Below, in pieces: positions 24,073-31,839 of a stretch of 43,687 nt of DNA. The DNA is from Methylobacterium sp. NEAU K (lineage in GTDB: Bacteria > Pseudomonadota > Alphaproteobacteria > Rhizobiales > Beijerinckiaceae), in contig NZ_JAUYZJ010000040.1 of NCBI RefSeq assembly GCF_030700285.1, positions 1 through 43,687 of the forward strand, written 5' to 3'. How positions within the stretch are numbered: position 1 is the stretch's first letter; the number at the start of each line of letters is the position of its first letter. A program made the translations under genes and the position numbers. Below the pieces are notes generated by a model. The model did no database searches. It saw only the letters and a list, made by a program, of their open reading frames with translations, and was not told the origin of the DNA.

Positions 24073-25320
24073 ATGCCTGCAAGAAACCACAATCAGTGGA
24101 CTGCAAATCCGCCCCTGCAGAGCAGCGAGTGGATCGACAGTCGCATCTATACCGAGGAGGCCATCTTCGAGGAGGAGATGGAGAAGATCTTCAAGAAGAC
24201 CTGGATCCCCGTCTGTCACGAGTCCGAACTCCCGAAGCCCTACGATTTCCGAACCACCAGCATCGCGCGCGAGCCGGTTGTCATCTGCCGCGGCCCGGAC
24301 AACGTCATCCGCGCGTTCCTGAATGTCTGCCCCCATCGTGGGATGATCATCGAACGGCGGCCGGCGGGAAGCTTCTTCGAACCCCAGCCATCCGGAAACC
24401 CCAAGCGTATGACCTGCATGTTCCATGCTTGGCAGTTCGACATGAAGGGGAACTGCGTCTACGTGAGCCGCGAGAAGGAGGGATATCAGGATCGCCTCCG
24501 CAAAGAAGACGTCGGTCTTCGCCGCCTTCGTTGCGAGGTCAAGTTCGGCGGCTTCGTCTGGGTGAATCTCGACGACAATCCTGTCTCACTCGAAGATTGG
24601 GCAGGCAAGCCGTTCGAATGCCTGCGTAGGACTTTGGAAGCTGAGCCGCTCGAGGTCTTCCACTACCACAAGGCTATCGTGGAAACCAACTACAAGCTCT
24701 GGCACGACACGAATTGCGAGTTCTATCACGACTTCATGCACTATCATAATCGCGTCACCGGCTTTAACGACGCGTATTTCGCTCGAAAGAACGAATCTTT
24801 CGAGAACGGGCACATCGTCGTCGGCACGTTTGAGGTGAACTACGATCAGTATGAGGGGTTCGAAAGTCGGGCCGAGCTCTCCTTCCCACATCTGCCGCCT
24901 AATCAATGGTACATGATCGACCTGTTCCCGGGCATGAACTTCAACCTGCGCGGTTCGGCGCTCCGGTGCGACACAGTCACCCCGCTGGGACCGAACAAGC
25001 TCATGATCGAATTTCGCGGCCTCGGATTGAAGAGCGATAGCAAGGAAGACCGGCAGACCCGGATCAATCACCACAACTCCATCTGGGGACCGTTCGGCCG
25101 GAACCTGCACGAGGATCTTATCGGCGTACAGGGCCAGGGCACGACGATGCGCCCGGGTTCGGAACCCCGCCGCGTCCTTCATGGTCGACAGGAAAACCAG
25201 ACGATCCACGATGAGAACGGCATGCGGCACTACTACGACGAGTGGGGTCGCTGGATGAACCGAATGCCGAACGATCCCGACAAGGTCTTCGCCGAGCGCA
25301 AACTCATGGCTGCGGAATAG
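24073..25320 (+). CDS. msmA: Methanesulfonate monooxygenase hydroxylase, alpha subunit
   Basis: This 415-residue Rieske non-heme iron oxygenase is the catalytic subunit that, with MsmB, converts methanesulfonate to formaldehyde and sulfite. The Rieske ligands are Cys86-Pro-His88 and Cys115-x2-His118, with 26 residues between the pairs instead of the usual 15-17; from memory this long spacer is the hallmark of MsmA. Length and the N-terminus RNHNQWTANPPLQSSEWIDS also fit. The mononuclear iron region reads NYKLWHDTNCEFYHDFMHYH (206-225), with Asp348 in LHEDLIGVQ as likely third ligand. The ATG at 24073 has GGGAGGAG upstream. It is first of msmABCD. The family call is firm; substrate is inferred from family and operon. 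Confidence 0.88.
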   Translation: MPARNHNQWTANPPLQSSEWIDSRIYTEEAIFEEEMEKIFKKTWIPVCHESELPKPYDFRTTSIAREPVVICRGPDNVIRAFLNVCPHRGMIIERRPAGSFFEPQPSGNPKRMTCMFHAWQFDMKGNCVYVSREKEGYQDRLRKEDVGLRRLRCEVKFGGFVWVNLDDNPVSLEDWAGKPFECLRRTLEAEPLEVFHYHKAIVETNYKLWHDTNCEFYHDFMHYHNRVTGFNDAYFARKNESFENGHIVVGTFEVNYDQYEGFESRAELSFPHLPPNQWYMIDLFPGMNFNLRGSALRCDTVTPLGPNKLMIEFRGLGLKSDSKEDRQTRINHHNSIWGPFGRNLHEDLIGVQGQGTTMRPGSEPRRVLHGRQENQTIHDENGMRHYYDEWGRWMNRMPNDPDKVFAERKLMAAE

Positions 25321-25413
25321 CGGACGATCGCCGGGCGGCGACTCAACCGGGGCCGCCGCTCGGCACACGCAACAGGCTTGATAACAGAAAACGACAATTG
25401 GGAGGGTTTCGCC

Positions 25414-25896
25414 ATGGATGCTGCGAGCGCCGTCCGCGAGGCAATCGGCCGAGCGACCATCTATCTCGACGATCAACGCTGGAACGATTGGCTCGATCTC
25501 TGTGCTGACGATTTTCATTATGCGATCAAGTCGTACAGCCCTGAGATCAGCTACGATATGACCTATCTCCAGGGTGGTCGAAAAGACATGGAGAGCCTGA
25601 TTAAGCTTCTTCCCAAGCACAACACCGATCACTCACCCCTCAGCCGCCACACGAACGTTTGCACCGTCGAGGTCGACGCCGACGGCAAGAATGCAACGGC
25701 TGTCAGCTCTGTGGCCGTCTACCAGCATCTGCTCGACGGGACGAACTCTCATGTCGACTCCGGAGAAAGCAGGCTGTTCCTTGTCGGCAAGTACATCGAC
25801 AAATTTCGCATCGAAGAGGGGCGTCCTGTGTTCGTCGATCGCGAGGTCCGCCTTCAGAACCGACGCCTCGATAAAGGGTCGCATTGGCCGATCTGA
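25414..25896 (+). CDS. msmB: Methanesulfonate monooxygenase hydroxylase, beta subunit
   Basis: This 160-residue small subunit of a ring-hydroxylating-type oxygenase has the NTF2/SnoaL-like fold: AIGRATIYLDDQRWNDWLDL, CADDFHYAIKS, then TDHSPLSRHTNVCTVEVDAD and a C-terminal REVRLQNRRLD. It forms the structural part of the MsmAB hydroxylase. The ATG at 25414 is preceded by GGGAGGG 8 bases upstream; a TTG 12 codons earlier is less likely. It lies 93 bp after msmA and 113 bp before msmC, in the same order as the characterised msmABCD operon. Confidence 0.87.
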   Translation: MDAASAVREAIGRATIYLDDQRWNDWLDLCADDFHYAIKSYSPEISYDMTYLQGGRKDMESLIKLLPKHNTDHSPLSRHTNVCTVEVDADGKNATAVSSVAVYQHLLDGTNSHVDSGESRLFLVGKYIDKFRIEEGRPVFVDREVRLQNRRLDKGSHWPI

Positions 25897-26009
25897 CGGA
25901 TGTCGTCCGCTTTCGGGCGGTCAACCGGAGCTTTTGTTCTGGCATCGCCCACCGTCTTTTTTGGAATGCCAAAATAGGATTGACGCCAGTTGCGCTCCGC
26001 GGAGGAAAC

Positions 26010-26375
26010 ATGGGCTGGAAGTATCTGTGCGACGCCTCGGAAGTCGGTACCAACACCGTCAAATTGGTCGATGTCGATGGCGTTTCTGTGCTTGTTGCCA
26101 ACTATGGCACCGGCTTCAGGGCCATGCCGCCGATTTGCCCGCATATGGAGGAGCCCCTCGCGGAGTCCGGCGTGATCGCGAACTGCATCCTGACCTGCAC
26201 GAAGCATCTGTGGGCGTGGGATCTCCAGAATCTGTCGATGATCGGCGAGACCGAGAAGGAGCTCAAAACCTACGAGGTCAAACAGGAAGGCAGCAGGGTT
26301 CTCGCCCTCATCGACGGGGAGATCACCTACGACTTCGACGAGGATGGCGAGGATGACGACGATTTCTTTAACTGA
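26010..26375 (+). CDS. msmC: Methanesulfonate monooxygenase Rieske-type ferredoxin
   Basis: This is a 121-residue Rieske ferredoxin. Ligands are Cys43-Pro-His45 and Cys63-x2-His66 with 17 residues between, the ordinary spacing, in contrast to MsmA. The C-terminus is highly acidic (DFDEDGEDDDDFF), which could be a docking surface. The start is the ATG at 26010 with GGAGG 5 bases upstream. The open frame extends further 5' to 25884, but that part overlaps msmB and has no good start site. It carries electrons from MsmD to MsmAB. Its 3' end overlaps msmD by 23 bp. Confidence 0.88.
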   Translation: MGWKYLCDASEVGTNTVKLVDVDGVSVLVANYGTGFRAMPPICPHMEEPLAESGVIANCILTCTKHLWAWDLQNLSMIGETEKELKTYEVKQEGSRVLALIDGEITYDFDEDGEDDDDFFN

Positions 26376-27498
26376 AACGGAAGCGTCTACTTCGGAGCTG
26401 AATGGCGGCGATCGCTTGCTGGATCGCGCGGTGACCTCGTCGGAGGACGCCGTCCGCGTGCAGGTGCAGTCCAAAGCGGGGCCCGTCGCTTTCGCATGCG
26501 GCCGGGATGAGACCCTGCTGCTGGCGGGCCTCAGGCAGAACCTCACACTGCCCTACGAGTGCGCTTCGGGGACCTGCGGATCATGTCGGGCTCGACTGGA
26601 TTCGGGGGAGGTCGCCAATTGCTGGCCGGATGCGCCCGGGCACGCGAAGATCAAGCCCGCGAAGGGCGATATCTTGATGTGTCAGACGCGTCCGCTCGGG
26701 GATTGCTCACTTCGGGTTCCGGCCAGCGTCGTGGAAGGATTCCCTCGACACGAATGCCCGACCCACCACAATGGCCGGATCGAGCGGCTCGACCGGCTGA
26801 CGTCGGACGTCCTCCATTTCGATGTCGTTCTCGCCGAACCGATGGTGTTCGATGCAGGGCAGTTCGTCCTGCTGCGGGTCCCCGGCCTGGACGGTATGCG
26901 CGCCTATTCGATGGTAAACTACGAGCGCCGGACTCGCCGCCTGTCCTTGGTGGTGAAACGCAAGCCAGGGGGTGGGTTCGGAGACTGGCTCTTCGAGCGC
27001 GCAGTCGCGGCTGATACTATCGATGTCTTCGGCCCACTCGGCCGAGCCACGTTCCATCCGGATGAAGGCCATGATCTCCTGATGGTAGCCGGTGGCTCCG
27101 GTATAGCCGGAATGATGTCCATCCTCGAGAGAGCGACGAACGAAGGACACTTCGACGTCCATGAGGGGCATGTTTTCTTTGGAGTGAGGACCATCGACGA
27201 TTGCTTCTATCTCGAGAAGTTCAGTCGGTACGTGGACAGAGCGCGTGGGAAGCTCGAGGTCACGATCGCGTTGTCGGATGCCCCGCCTCAGGGGGCGGCG
27301 GAAGCTGCACACCCGGGTATTCGCTTTGCGACCGGCATGGTGCACGACGTCTGCGGGCGGACCATGGATGGCCGCTTCACCGACAGGATGATGTCGTACC
27401 TTGCAGGTCCTCCGCCGATGGTCGACGGAGCCCTTCGGACGCTCATCGGCAGCGGCAAGGTTACCCCGGATCGCATCCGGTACGACAAGTTCGGGTAG
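26353..27498 (+). CDS. msmD: Methanesulfonate monooxygenase NADH:ferredoxin reductase
   Basis: This is a 381-residue reductase. The N-terminal plant-type [2Fe-2S] domain has Cys70, Cys75, Cys78 and Cys110 (CASGTCGSC, then MCQTRPLGDC). The FAD domain carries RAYSMVNYE (about 183-191), and the NAD domain carries GGSGIAGMMS (247-256) and a C-terminal LAGPPPMVDGALR. It oxidises NADH and reduces MsmC. The gene begins inside the 3' end of msmC; an ATG nine bases earlier is an alternative start, and either implies translational coupling. It completes a four-gene set in the known msmABCD order. Confidence 0.88.
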   Translation: MTTISLTETEASTSELNGGDRLLDRAVTSSEDAVRVQVQSKAGPVAFACGRDETLLLAGLRQNLTLPYECASGTCGSCRARLDSGEVANCWPDAPGHAKIKPAKGDILMCQTRPLGDCSLRVPASVVEGFPRHECPTHHNGRIERLDRLTSDVLHFDVVLAEPMVFDAGQFVLLRVPGLDGMRAYSMVNYERRTRRLSLVVKRKPGGGFGDWLFERAVAADTIDVFGPLGRATFHPDEGHDLLMVAGGSGIAGMMSILERATNEGHFDVHEGHVFFGVRTIDDCFYLEKFSRYVDRARGKLEVTIALSDAPPQGAAEAAHPGIRFATGMVHDVCGRTMDGRFTDRMMSYLAGPPPMVDGALRTLIGSGKVTPDRIRYDKFG

Positions 27499-27504
27499 GC
27501 TCGC

Positions 27505-28272
27505 ATGCTCGCCGCCGCTGTCACGCCGCTCGCGTTGAATCTACTGTTCGTCGGCACCGTCGCCGGCCTGATGATTGGCTGCGTCGGGATCGGCGGTGTC
27601 ATCATCGTGCCGATCCTGTCGCTCGCCCTCGGCGTTCCCGTCGGAACGGCGGCGGCTGCGGCCATGGCGGGCTATATCGGTACCGGACTGGCCGGAACGC
27701 TCGCGTTCGGCCGGAACGGATCGATCAACAACACGCTCGCCGGGCTGCTCTGCCTGGGCGCAGTCCCTGGAGCTCTAGCCGGAGCCTGGATCGTTCGGAC
27801 GGCCGATCCCTTCATCGTCCAGGTGACGATTGCGTGCCTCGCAGGCGTTGCGGGCATTCACAGCCTCCTCAAGAGCCGGGTCGAATTTCCCTCGCGCCCG
27901 CAGATCGCCTTTGGCGTTGCCGGTGCGATGTTGGTCGGGTGCCTGGTCGGCTTGATTTCGGCCGTGACCGGAACCGGCGGCCCGCTCGTCCTGGTACCCC
28001 TTCTCATCTGGCTGGGCTTCCCAGTCCTCGGTGCGGTGGGACTGGGCCAGGCGATCCAGATTCCCGTGGCGATCACGGCGACCGGGGGCGCGATGTTCTT
28101 CGGCTCGCTCGACTACGCGATTGCGATCGCGCTCACCGTCGGCCTTATGGTCGGCTGCCCGGCAGGCGCCTGGATCTCCCACCACATTGAACAGAGAGCG
28201 CTCCGGACCGTGGCCGCAACCGTCCTCCTGCTGACCAGCGGCATGATGGCCACGACCTTGGCGTTTCGCTAG
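27505..28272 (+). CDS. TauE/SafE-family sulfite or sulfonate exporter
   Basis: This is a 255-residue membrane protein of the TauE/SafE (DUF81) family with about eight helices. Both halves carry the family's glycine-rich pattern: GCVGIGGVIIVPILSLALGV (about 25-44) and SAVTGTGGPLVLVPLLIWLG (about 152-171). Members export sulfite, sulfoacetate or related anions. It starts 6 bp after the msmD stop, so it belongs to the msm operon. Sulfite is the toxic by-product of methanesulfonate cleavage, so sulfite efflux to the periplasm, where SorAB would oxidise it, is the best reading. Transport direction is inferred. Confidence 0.88.
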   Translation: MLAAAVTPLALNLLFVGTVAGLMIGCVGIGGVIIVPILSLALGVPVGTAAAAAMAGYIGTGLAGTLAFGRNGSINNTLAGLLCLGAVPGALAGAWIVRTADPFIVQVTIACLAGVAGIHSLLKSRVEFPSRPQIAFGVAGAMLVGCLVGLISAVTGTGGPLVLVPLLIWLGFPVLGAVGLGQAIQIPVAITATGGAMFFGSLDYAIAIALTVGLMVGCPAGAWISHHIEQRALRTVAATVLLLTSGMMATTLAFR

Positions 28273-28351
28273 GTTTGTGGCCATGCCCTGCAATTCGGGG
28301 ATTCGAGGGACCGGTACCGCGCCGTTAGCTTTACTTTCCGCTCCTCCCCAC

Positions 28352-28375
28352 GTAGCATTATAATATGCCTGCTAC
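28352..28375 (+). promoter_or_regulatory. Inverted repeat and -10-like TATAAT upstream of lysR
   Basis: GTAGCA (28352-28357) and TGCTAC (28370-28375) are 6-bp inverted arms enclosing TATAAT at 28359-28364. Sitting about 40-60 bp before the LysR start, this may be the regulator's -10 element within an operator. No good -35 is visible. A weak terminator for the msm operon is the alternative. Confidence 0.35.
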
Positions 28376-28414
28376 AGGGCTGAGGTGAAAAAATGCCAAT
28401 AGGGCGGAGCGCCT

Positions 28415-29425
28415 ATGTTCCTGCGTCAGTTCAACTACCTGCTTGCCGTAGTAGACGAGGAACATTTTGGTCGGGCAGCCGAGAAGTGTCATGTGACTCA
28501 GCCGAGCCTCTCGGTCGGCATCAAACAGCTTGAACTGGAACTCGGAGTACCGGTCTTTCTGCGAGGGCGCGGGCAACGCTTCCATGGGTTGACGGCCGAA
28601 GGCCAGATCGTCGCAAAGTGGGCGCGCAAAGTCGTCGGTCACTGCGACGCCATGCGGGACGAAATAGCAGAGATGCGCGCCAATCTCTCCGGAAGGCTGA
28701 GAATGGGGGCGATGCCCTCCATGTCACCCGTCCTGCCGGTCCTTCTTCAGCTTGTACGACAGAAACATCCGAACGTCGTGATGGATGTCCGATTTATCGG
28801 CCATGACGCGATGAAGGTCGGGCTGAACAATTTCACTCTGGATGCGGCTCTGACATACCTCGACGAGACAGAGCTCGGACGACGGAATACGATCAAGATT
28901 TATACTGAGAAGAGCTGCATCCTCGTCTCGGACACGCCGGAGTACGCGAACAGGACGACCATGGGCTGGGACGAGGCTGCGAAGCTTCCTCTGGCGATGC
29001 TGCGCCCGTCCATGCATGAACGTCGCTTCGTGGATAGCGTCTTTGCAAAGATCGGTCAGGCCCCCGAGCCCAAGCTTGAATCCGAATCGATTTTGCATTT
29101 GATGTTTCAAGTGCAGTTTGGCGGACTGTGTACAATCATCCCGGAGCATTTCACCCGCATGCCGGGTCTCCATCCGGGAACCAAGGCTTTGGATCTCGTA
29201 GATCCAATTGTAAGCCAGGATGTCGGGTTGTACTGGTCCGAGGGAGAGCTTCTCACGCCGATCGCGAGCGCGCTGGTCGCTGCGGTGAAGAACCTCAACA
29301 AGCGTGGCGGCCTGGATCAGATCCTGAGCCGAACGTCGAACGTGCCGGCCCCCGACTGGGACGCCACGCTTCCTCCCCTGGCTTGCCCGACCTTCGGCCT
29401 ACCACAGAAGTCCGAGCGGGTCTGA
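28415..29425 (+). CDS. LysR-family transcriptional regulator
   Basis: This is a 336-residue regulator. The N-terminal winged helix is canonical: FNYLLAVVDEEHFGRAAEKC, HVTQPSLSVGIKQLELELG and VFLRGRGQRFHGLTAEGQ. An effector domain follows, starting near GRLRMGAMPSMSPVLPVLLQ. The C-terminus is about 30 residues longer than typical and Pro-rich. It lies 142 bp after the TauE gene in the same direction and is convergent with the gene at 29552. It is the obvious candidate for control of the msm operon, possibly sensing a sulfonate or sulfite; position is the only evidence for that. Confidence 0.9.
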   Translation: MFLRQFNYLLAVVDEEHFGRAAEKCHVTQPSLSVGIKQLELELGVPVFLRGRGQRFHGLTAEGQIVAKWARKVVGHCDAMRDEIAEMRANLSGRLRMGAMPSMSPVLPVLLQLVRQKHPNVVMDVRFIGHDAMKVGLNNFTLDAALTYLDETELGRRNTIKIYTEKSCILVSDTPEYANRTTMGWDEAAKLPLAMLRPSMHERRFVDSVFAKIGQAPEPKLESESILHLMFQVQFGGLCTIIPEHFTRMPGLHPGTKALDLVDPIVSQDVGLYWSEGELLTPIASALVAAVKNLNKRGGLDQILSRTSNVPAPDWDATLPPLACPTFGLPQKSERV

Positions 29426-29551
29426 CCAGCACGATCGCACGATCGATATCGCGTTCGAGGATTCGCAAGCGAACCGAGCCGGGCTCGACATCGAGGACCG
29501 GCGCGCCGGCGAGCGGTCCGGAGAGCCGCAAGAACGCCTCTCGATGCGGTC

Positions 29552-30292
29552 TCAGTGACCGCGCACGAATTCTTCGAGCGGGGTGCCCTCAGCATTCCTG
29601 AATATATGCGAGGCCGCGACGAAATCCTCACTCTGGCGCTCCTGGCTGTCGCGCCCCCGAACGTAGAAATACGGCTCGTCCAGAACCGATCCCACGGGCT
29701 TGAAGCCAACGACATATTTCGAGCAGTCCAGCTCCATGCTGAGATCCTCGGGCCGAACAAGGATCCTGTTGTCGGTCGCGCTGCCTTGCCCTTGATCGGC
29801 ACTCCGAAGCGCGTGCGCCGCGTGCGACATCCACTCGGCCAGAAGCGTCAACTCCTTCTGATACTGCGCAGGGTTGAATTCCTGGCCATCGCCCGAGAGG
29901 AGCTGAGACGCGTCATAGGGTAGGCTCTTCGTGAACTTCGATCGATCCACCCCTCTGTGCAGCAGTTCGATCAGCAGCCATGCCTCGGCATGCGCCGGTG
30001 AATGTTCTTCCGCCGAGAATGCGTGATTCGAGGGCCGTCCGTCTTCGAGGAATTGGAGAACCATCTCGCCAACGCGAAGCTCGAGCTCCAAGCCGTCGGC
30101 GAAACCGTGGGTCTTGATCGCGCGTCGTTTGTCGCACCAACGGAGCCTGACCGAACCCCGCGTTCCCGCGTCGGGCCCGTAGCTGTTCTCGACGCGGGCC
30201 ACCCACTGCAGGAGGCTGTGCACCTGATGCTGCGCTTCATTGAACGTCCGGAAATCGTTCACATCAGGATGGAACGGCTTGTGCTCGGCCAT
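29552..30292 (-). CDS. Conserved-looking protein of unknown function
   Basis: This is a 246-residue soluble protein without signal peptide or membrane segment. I do not recognise a named domain. Distinctive stretches are NSYGPDAGTRGSVRLRWCDK, GEMVLQFLEDGRPSNHAFSA, the mid-region helix AHAEAWLLIELLHRGVDRSK, SLPYDASQLLSGDGQEF and IRVRPEDLSMELDC-like ILVRPEDLSMELDCSKY, ending near VLDEPYFYVRGRD. The pattern of two similar beta-rich halves around a helical middle is my impression only. The ATG at 30292 has GGGAG 7 bases upstream. It is downstream of, and co-directional with, the amidohydrolase-like gene (94-bp gap), so they probably share an operon. Confidence 0.75.
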   Translation of the reverse strand: MAEHKPFHPDVNDFRTFNEAQHQVHSLLQWVARVENSYGPDAGTRGSVRLRWCDKRRAIKTHGFADGLELELRVGEMVLQFLEDGRPSNHAFSAEEHSPAHAEAWLLIELLHRGVDRSKFTKSLPYDASQLLSGDGQEFNPAQYQKELTLLAEWMSHAAHALRSADQGQGSATDNRILVRPEDLSMELDCSKYVVGFKPVGSVLDEPYFYVRGRDSQERQSEDFVAASHIFRNAEGTPLEEFVRGH

Positions 30293-30386
30293 GGTCTCGA
30301 CTCCCTATCTAGCGCGGTGCGCGCGCCCTCGGCCCCCGTGCCAGGCCTCCAGGGTGCGCGCTGAGTTCAGGGACGGCGGTTCATCT

Positions 30387-31256
30387 CTAGAAGGTCGTTC
30401 CGAAGATGCGGCCGGCGTTCAGGTGGGTCGCCGCCGCAAATGCGTCCGCCGAGAGGCCGAGATTGCAAAAATCATCGACCCCCTGACGCATCGGCCGAAA
30501 CGGGTACGAACTCCCGAACAGGAATTGGTCCTTCATGAAGCCGTTGGCCGCTTCGATGTACAGCTTTCCGCCCGGAGCGAACGTGTACATGTCCGGAGAG
30601 ACGAAAACGTTTTCGTTCCGGAACGCGACAGTGACGATGTCATGCACGCGGGGGTAGAAGCCGTGTGAGCACACGAGCTTCAGCTTGGGAAACGTCTTCG
30701 CGACGACATCGACCGCGAATGGATCGTTGAACGAGAGATCGGGCGTCGTCGGCCCTGACATGATGAAGGCCGGCACCTCCAGAGTCTGGCAGAGCTCGTA
30801 GAGCGGCATCAGACGGTCGTCATTCGCCTTGAGGTGCTCCTTGTAGAAGCCAGCATCGAGGTTGAGTCCCTTAAGGCCGAGGTGCTGGATGGCCCGAGTC
30901 GCTTCCTCGAGCGCGCCGTCCGGACCGAGTTCAACGGGATCGACGGACGCCACGCCCAGAAGTCTCTTCGGAGCGGTCGATGCCACATCGGCCAGCGCGT
31001 CGTTGGCTACCCGCACGCCAGGTACACTCCTGGCGACCATAATGGCCGCCGAGATGCCCGCTTCGTCCATCTCGGCGACGAAGCCCGCCGCGTCGCGGGC
31101 CCTGGAAAAGTGATCTATATCCCGGCTCCCGACGCGCTTGTTGAGCCAACGTACGACGTCATATTCTGGAGTGTCTGGTGTCGAACCAAAGAACTTGTGC
31201 AGGAAAGCCGGCCGACTCCGCATATCGACGATGGTTTGTTTGCCTCCATCTGCCAC
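30387..31256 (-). CDS. Amidohydrolase-2 family protein with degenerate metal motifs
   Basis: This 289-residue TIM-barrel protein aligns by pattern with amidohydrolase-2 (ACMSD-like) enzymes: FVAEMDEAGISAAIMVARSV, then LGLKGLNLDAGF, MPLYELCQTLEVPAFIMSGP, LKLVCSHGFYP and DQFLFGSSYPFRP. The usual N-terminal metal motif HxH is replaced by VDMRSRP, and the catalytic Asp of the GSDYP-type motif is Ser in GSSYP; only the His in CSHG is kept. It may use a different chemistry or act without metal. The start is a GTG with GGGAGGA 7 bases upstream. It is divergent from the MFS gene at 31840, and the two may be co-regulated. Confidence 0.8.
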   Translation of the reverse strand: MADGGKQTIVDMRSRPAFLHKFFGSTPDTPEYDVVRWLNKRVGSRDIDHFSRARDAAGFVAEMDEAGISAAIMVARSVPGVRVANDALADVASTAPKRLLGVASVDPVELGPDGALEEATRAIQHLGLKGLNLDAGFYKEHLKANDDRLMPLYELCQTLEVPAFIMSGPTTPDLSFNDPFAVDVVAKTFPKLKLVCSHGFYPRVHDIVTVAFRNENVFVSPDMYTFAPGGKLYIEAANGFMKDQFLFGSSYPFRPMRQGVDDFCNLGLSADAFAAATHLNAGRIFGTTF

Positions 31257-31839
31257 TTTAAATCCTCCCAGGTTGCCTTCGTTATTGGATTTCGCGAACG
31301 GCGAGACGTTTCGGCTAGAACGATTGATCGAGCCGGCGGGTCTGTTTCCGGACCGATGTCCGCAGAACGTGACCAGTCTGTTCGCGCTCGGAACGTGAAA
31401 ATATTAGAAAGTTCGGATCAGCCCATAGCCCGATCCTAATTTACTCACCGGAGAGCGCTCGCCAGGTTGCCGTTTGCAGGACGGTGGCGCGCAATCGAAT
31501 CCGCGGCGGGACAAACTAATAGACCGCTCCTATCGCTAACTTTCAAATAATTATTAGCCGGAGCGACGGTAAGCAGCCAATCATCGAAGAGTCACGTCTT
31601 TGCGCTGCAACATGGAGGTCTGCACCGAACATTGTGCTCACGACCTGGGAACTCGAACGCTCGCTCTGACAGGAGATCGAGATCATCGAAGGGTCGGTCA
31701 ACGATCAGGCTCACGCCAAGCCATAAATCGATGGTAGATCAGACTGATAAAACGAGCCGTGGCTGAGTTGCGGCATTGGCATTCGATGCCTGCTGGATCG
31801 AGCAATCATAATGCTAAGATATGCTGGGAGGATAACGTC
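31257..31839. promoter_or_regulatory. AT-rich divergent control region
   Basis: This 583-bp gap between the divergent amidohydrolase-like and MFS genes has no credible gene. It is clearly more AT-rich than its surroundings, notably about 31390-31440 and 31510-31560. GGCAT-TCG-ATGCC (31778-31790) is a short perfect palindrome about 50 bp before the MFS start, and CATAAT at 31807-31812 could be a -10. Assignments are tentative. Confidence 0.35.

Noticed and set aside
24586..25632. Minus-strand frame of 348 codons over msmA/msmB
   Set aside because: It looks protein-like in places but is exactly antisense to the Rieske oxygenase, whose ligands and ribosome-binding sites are certain.
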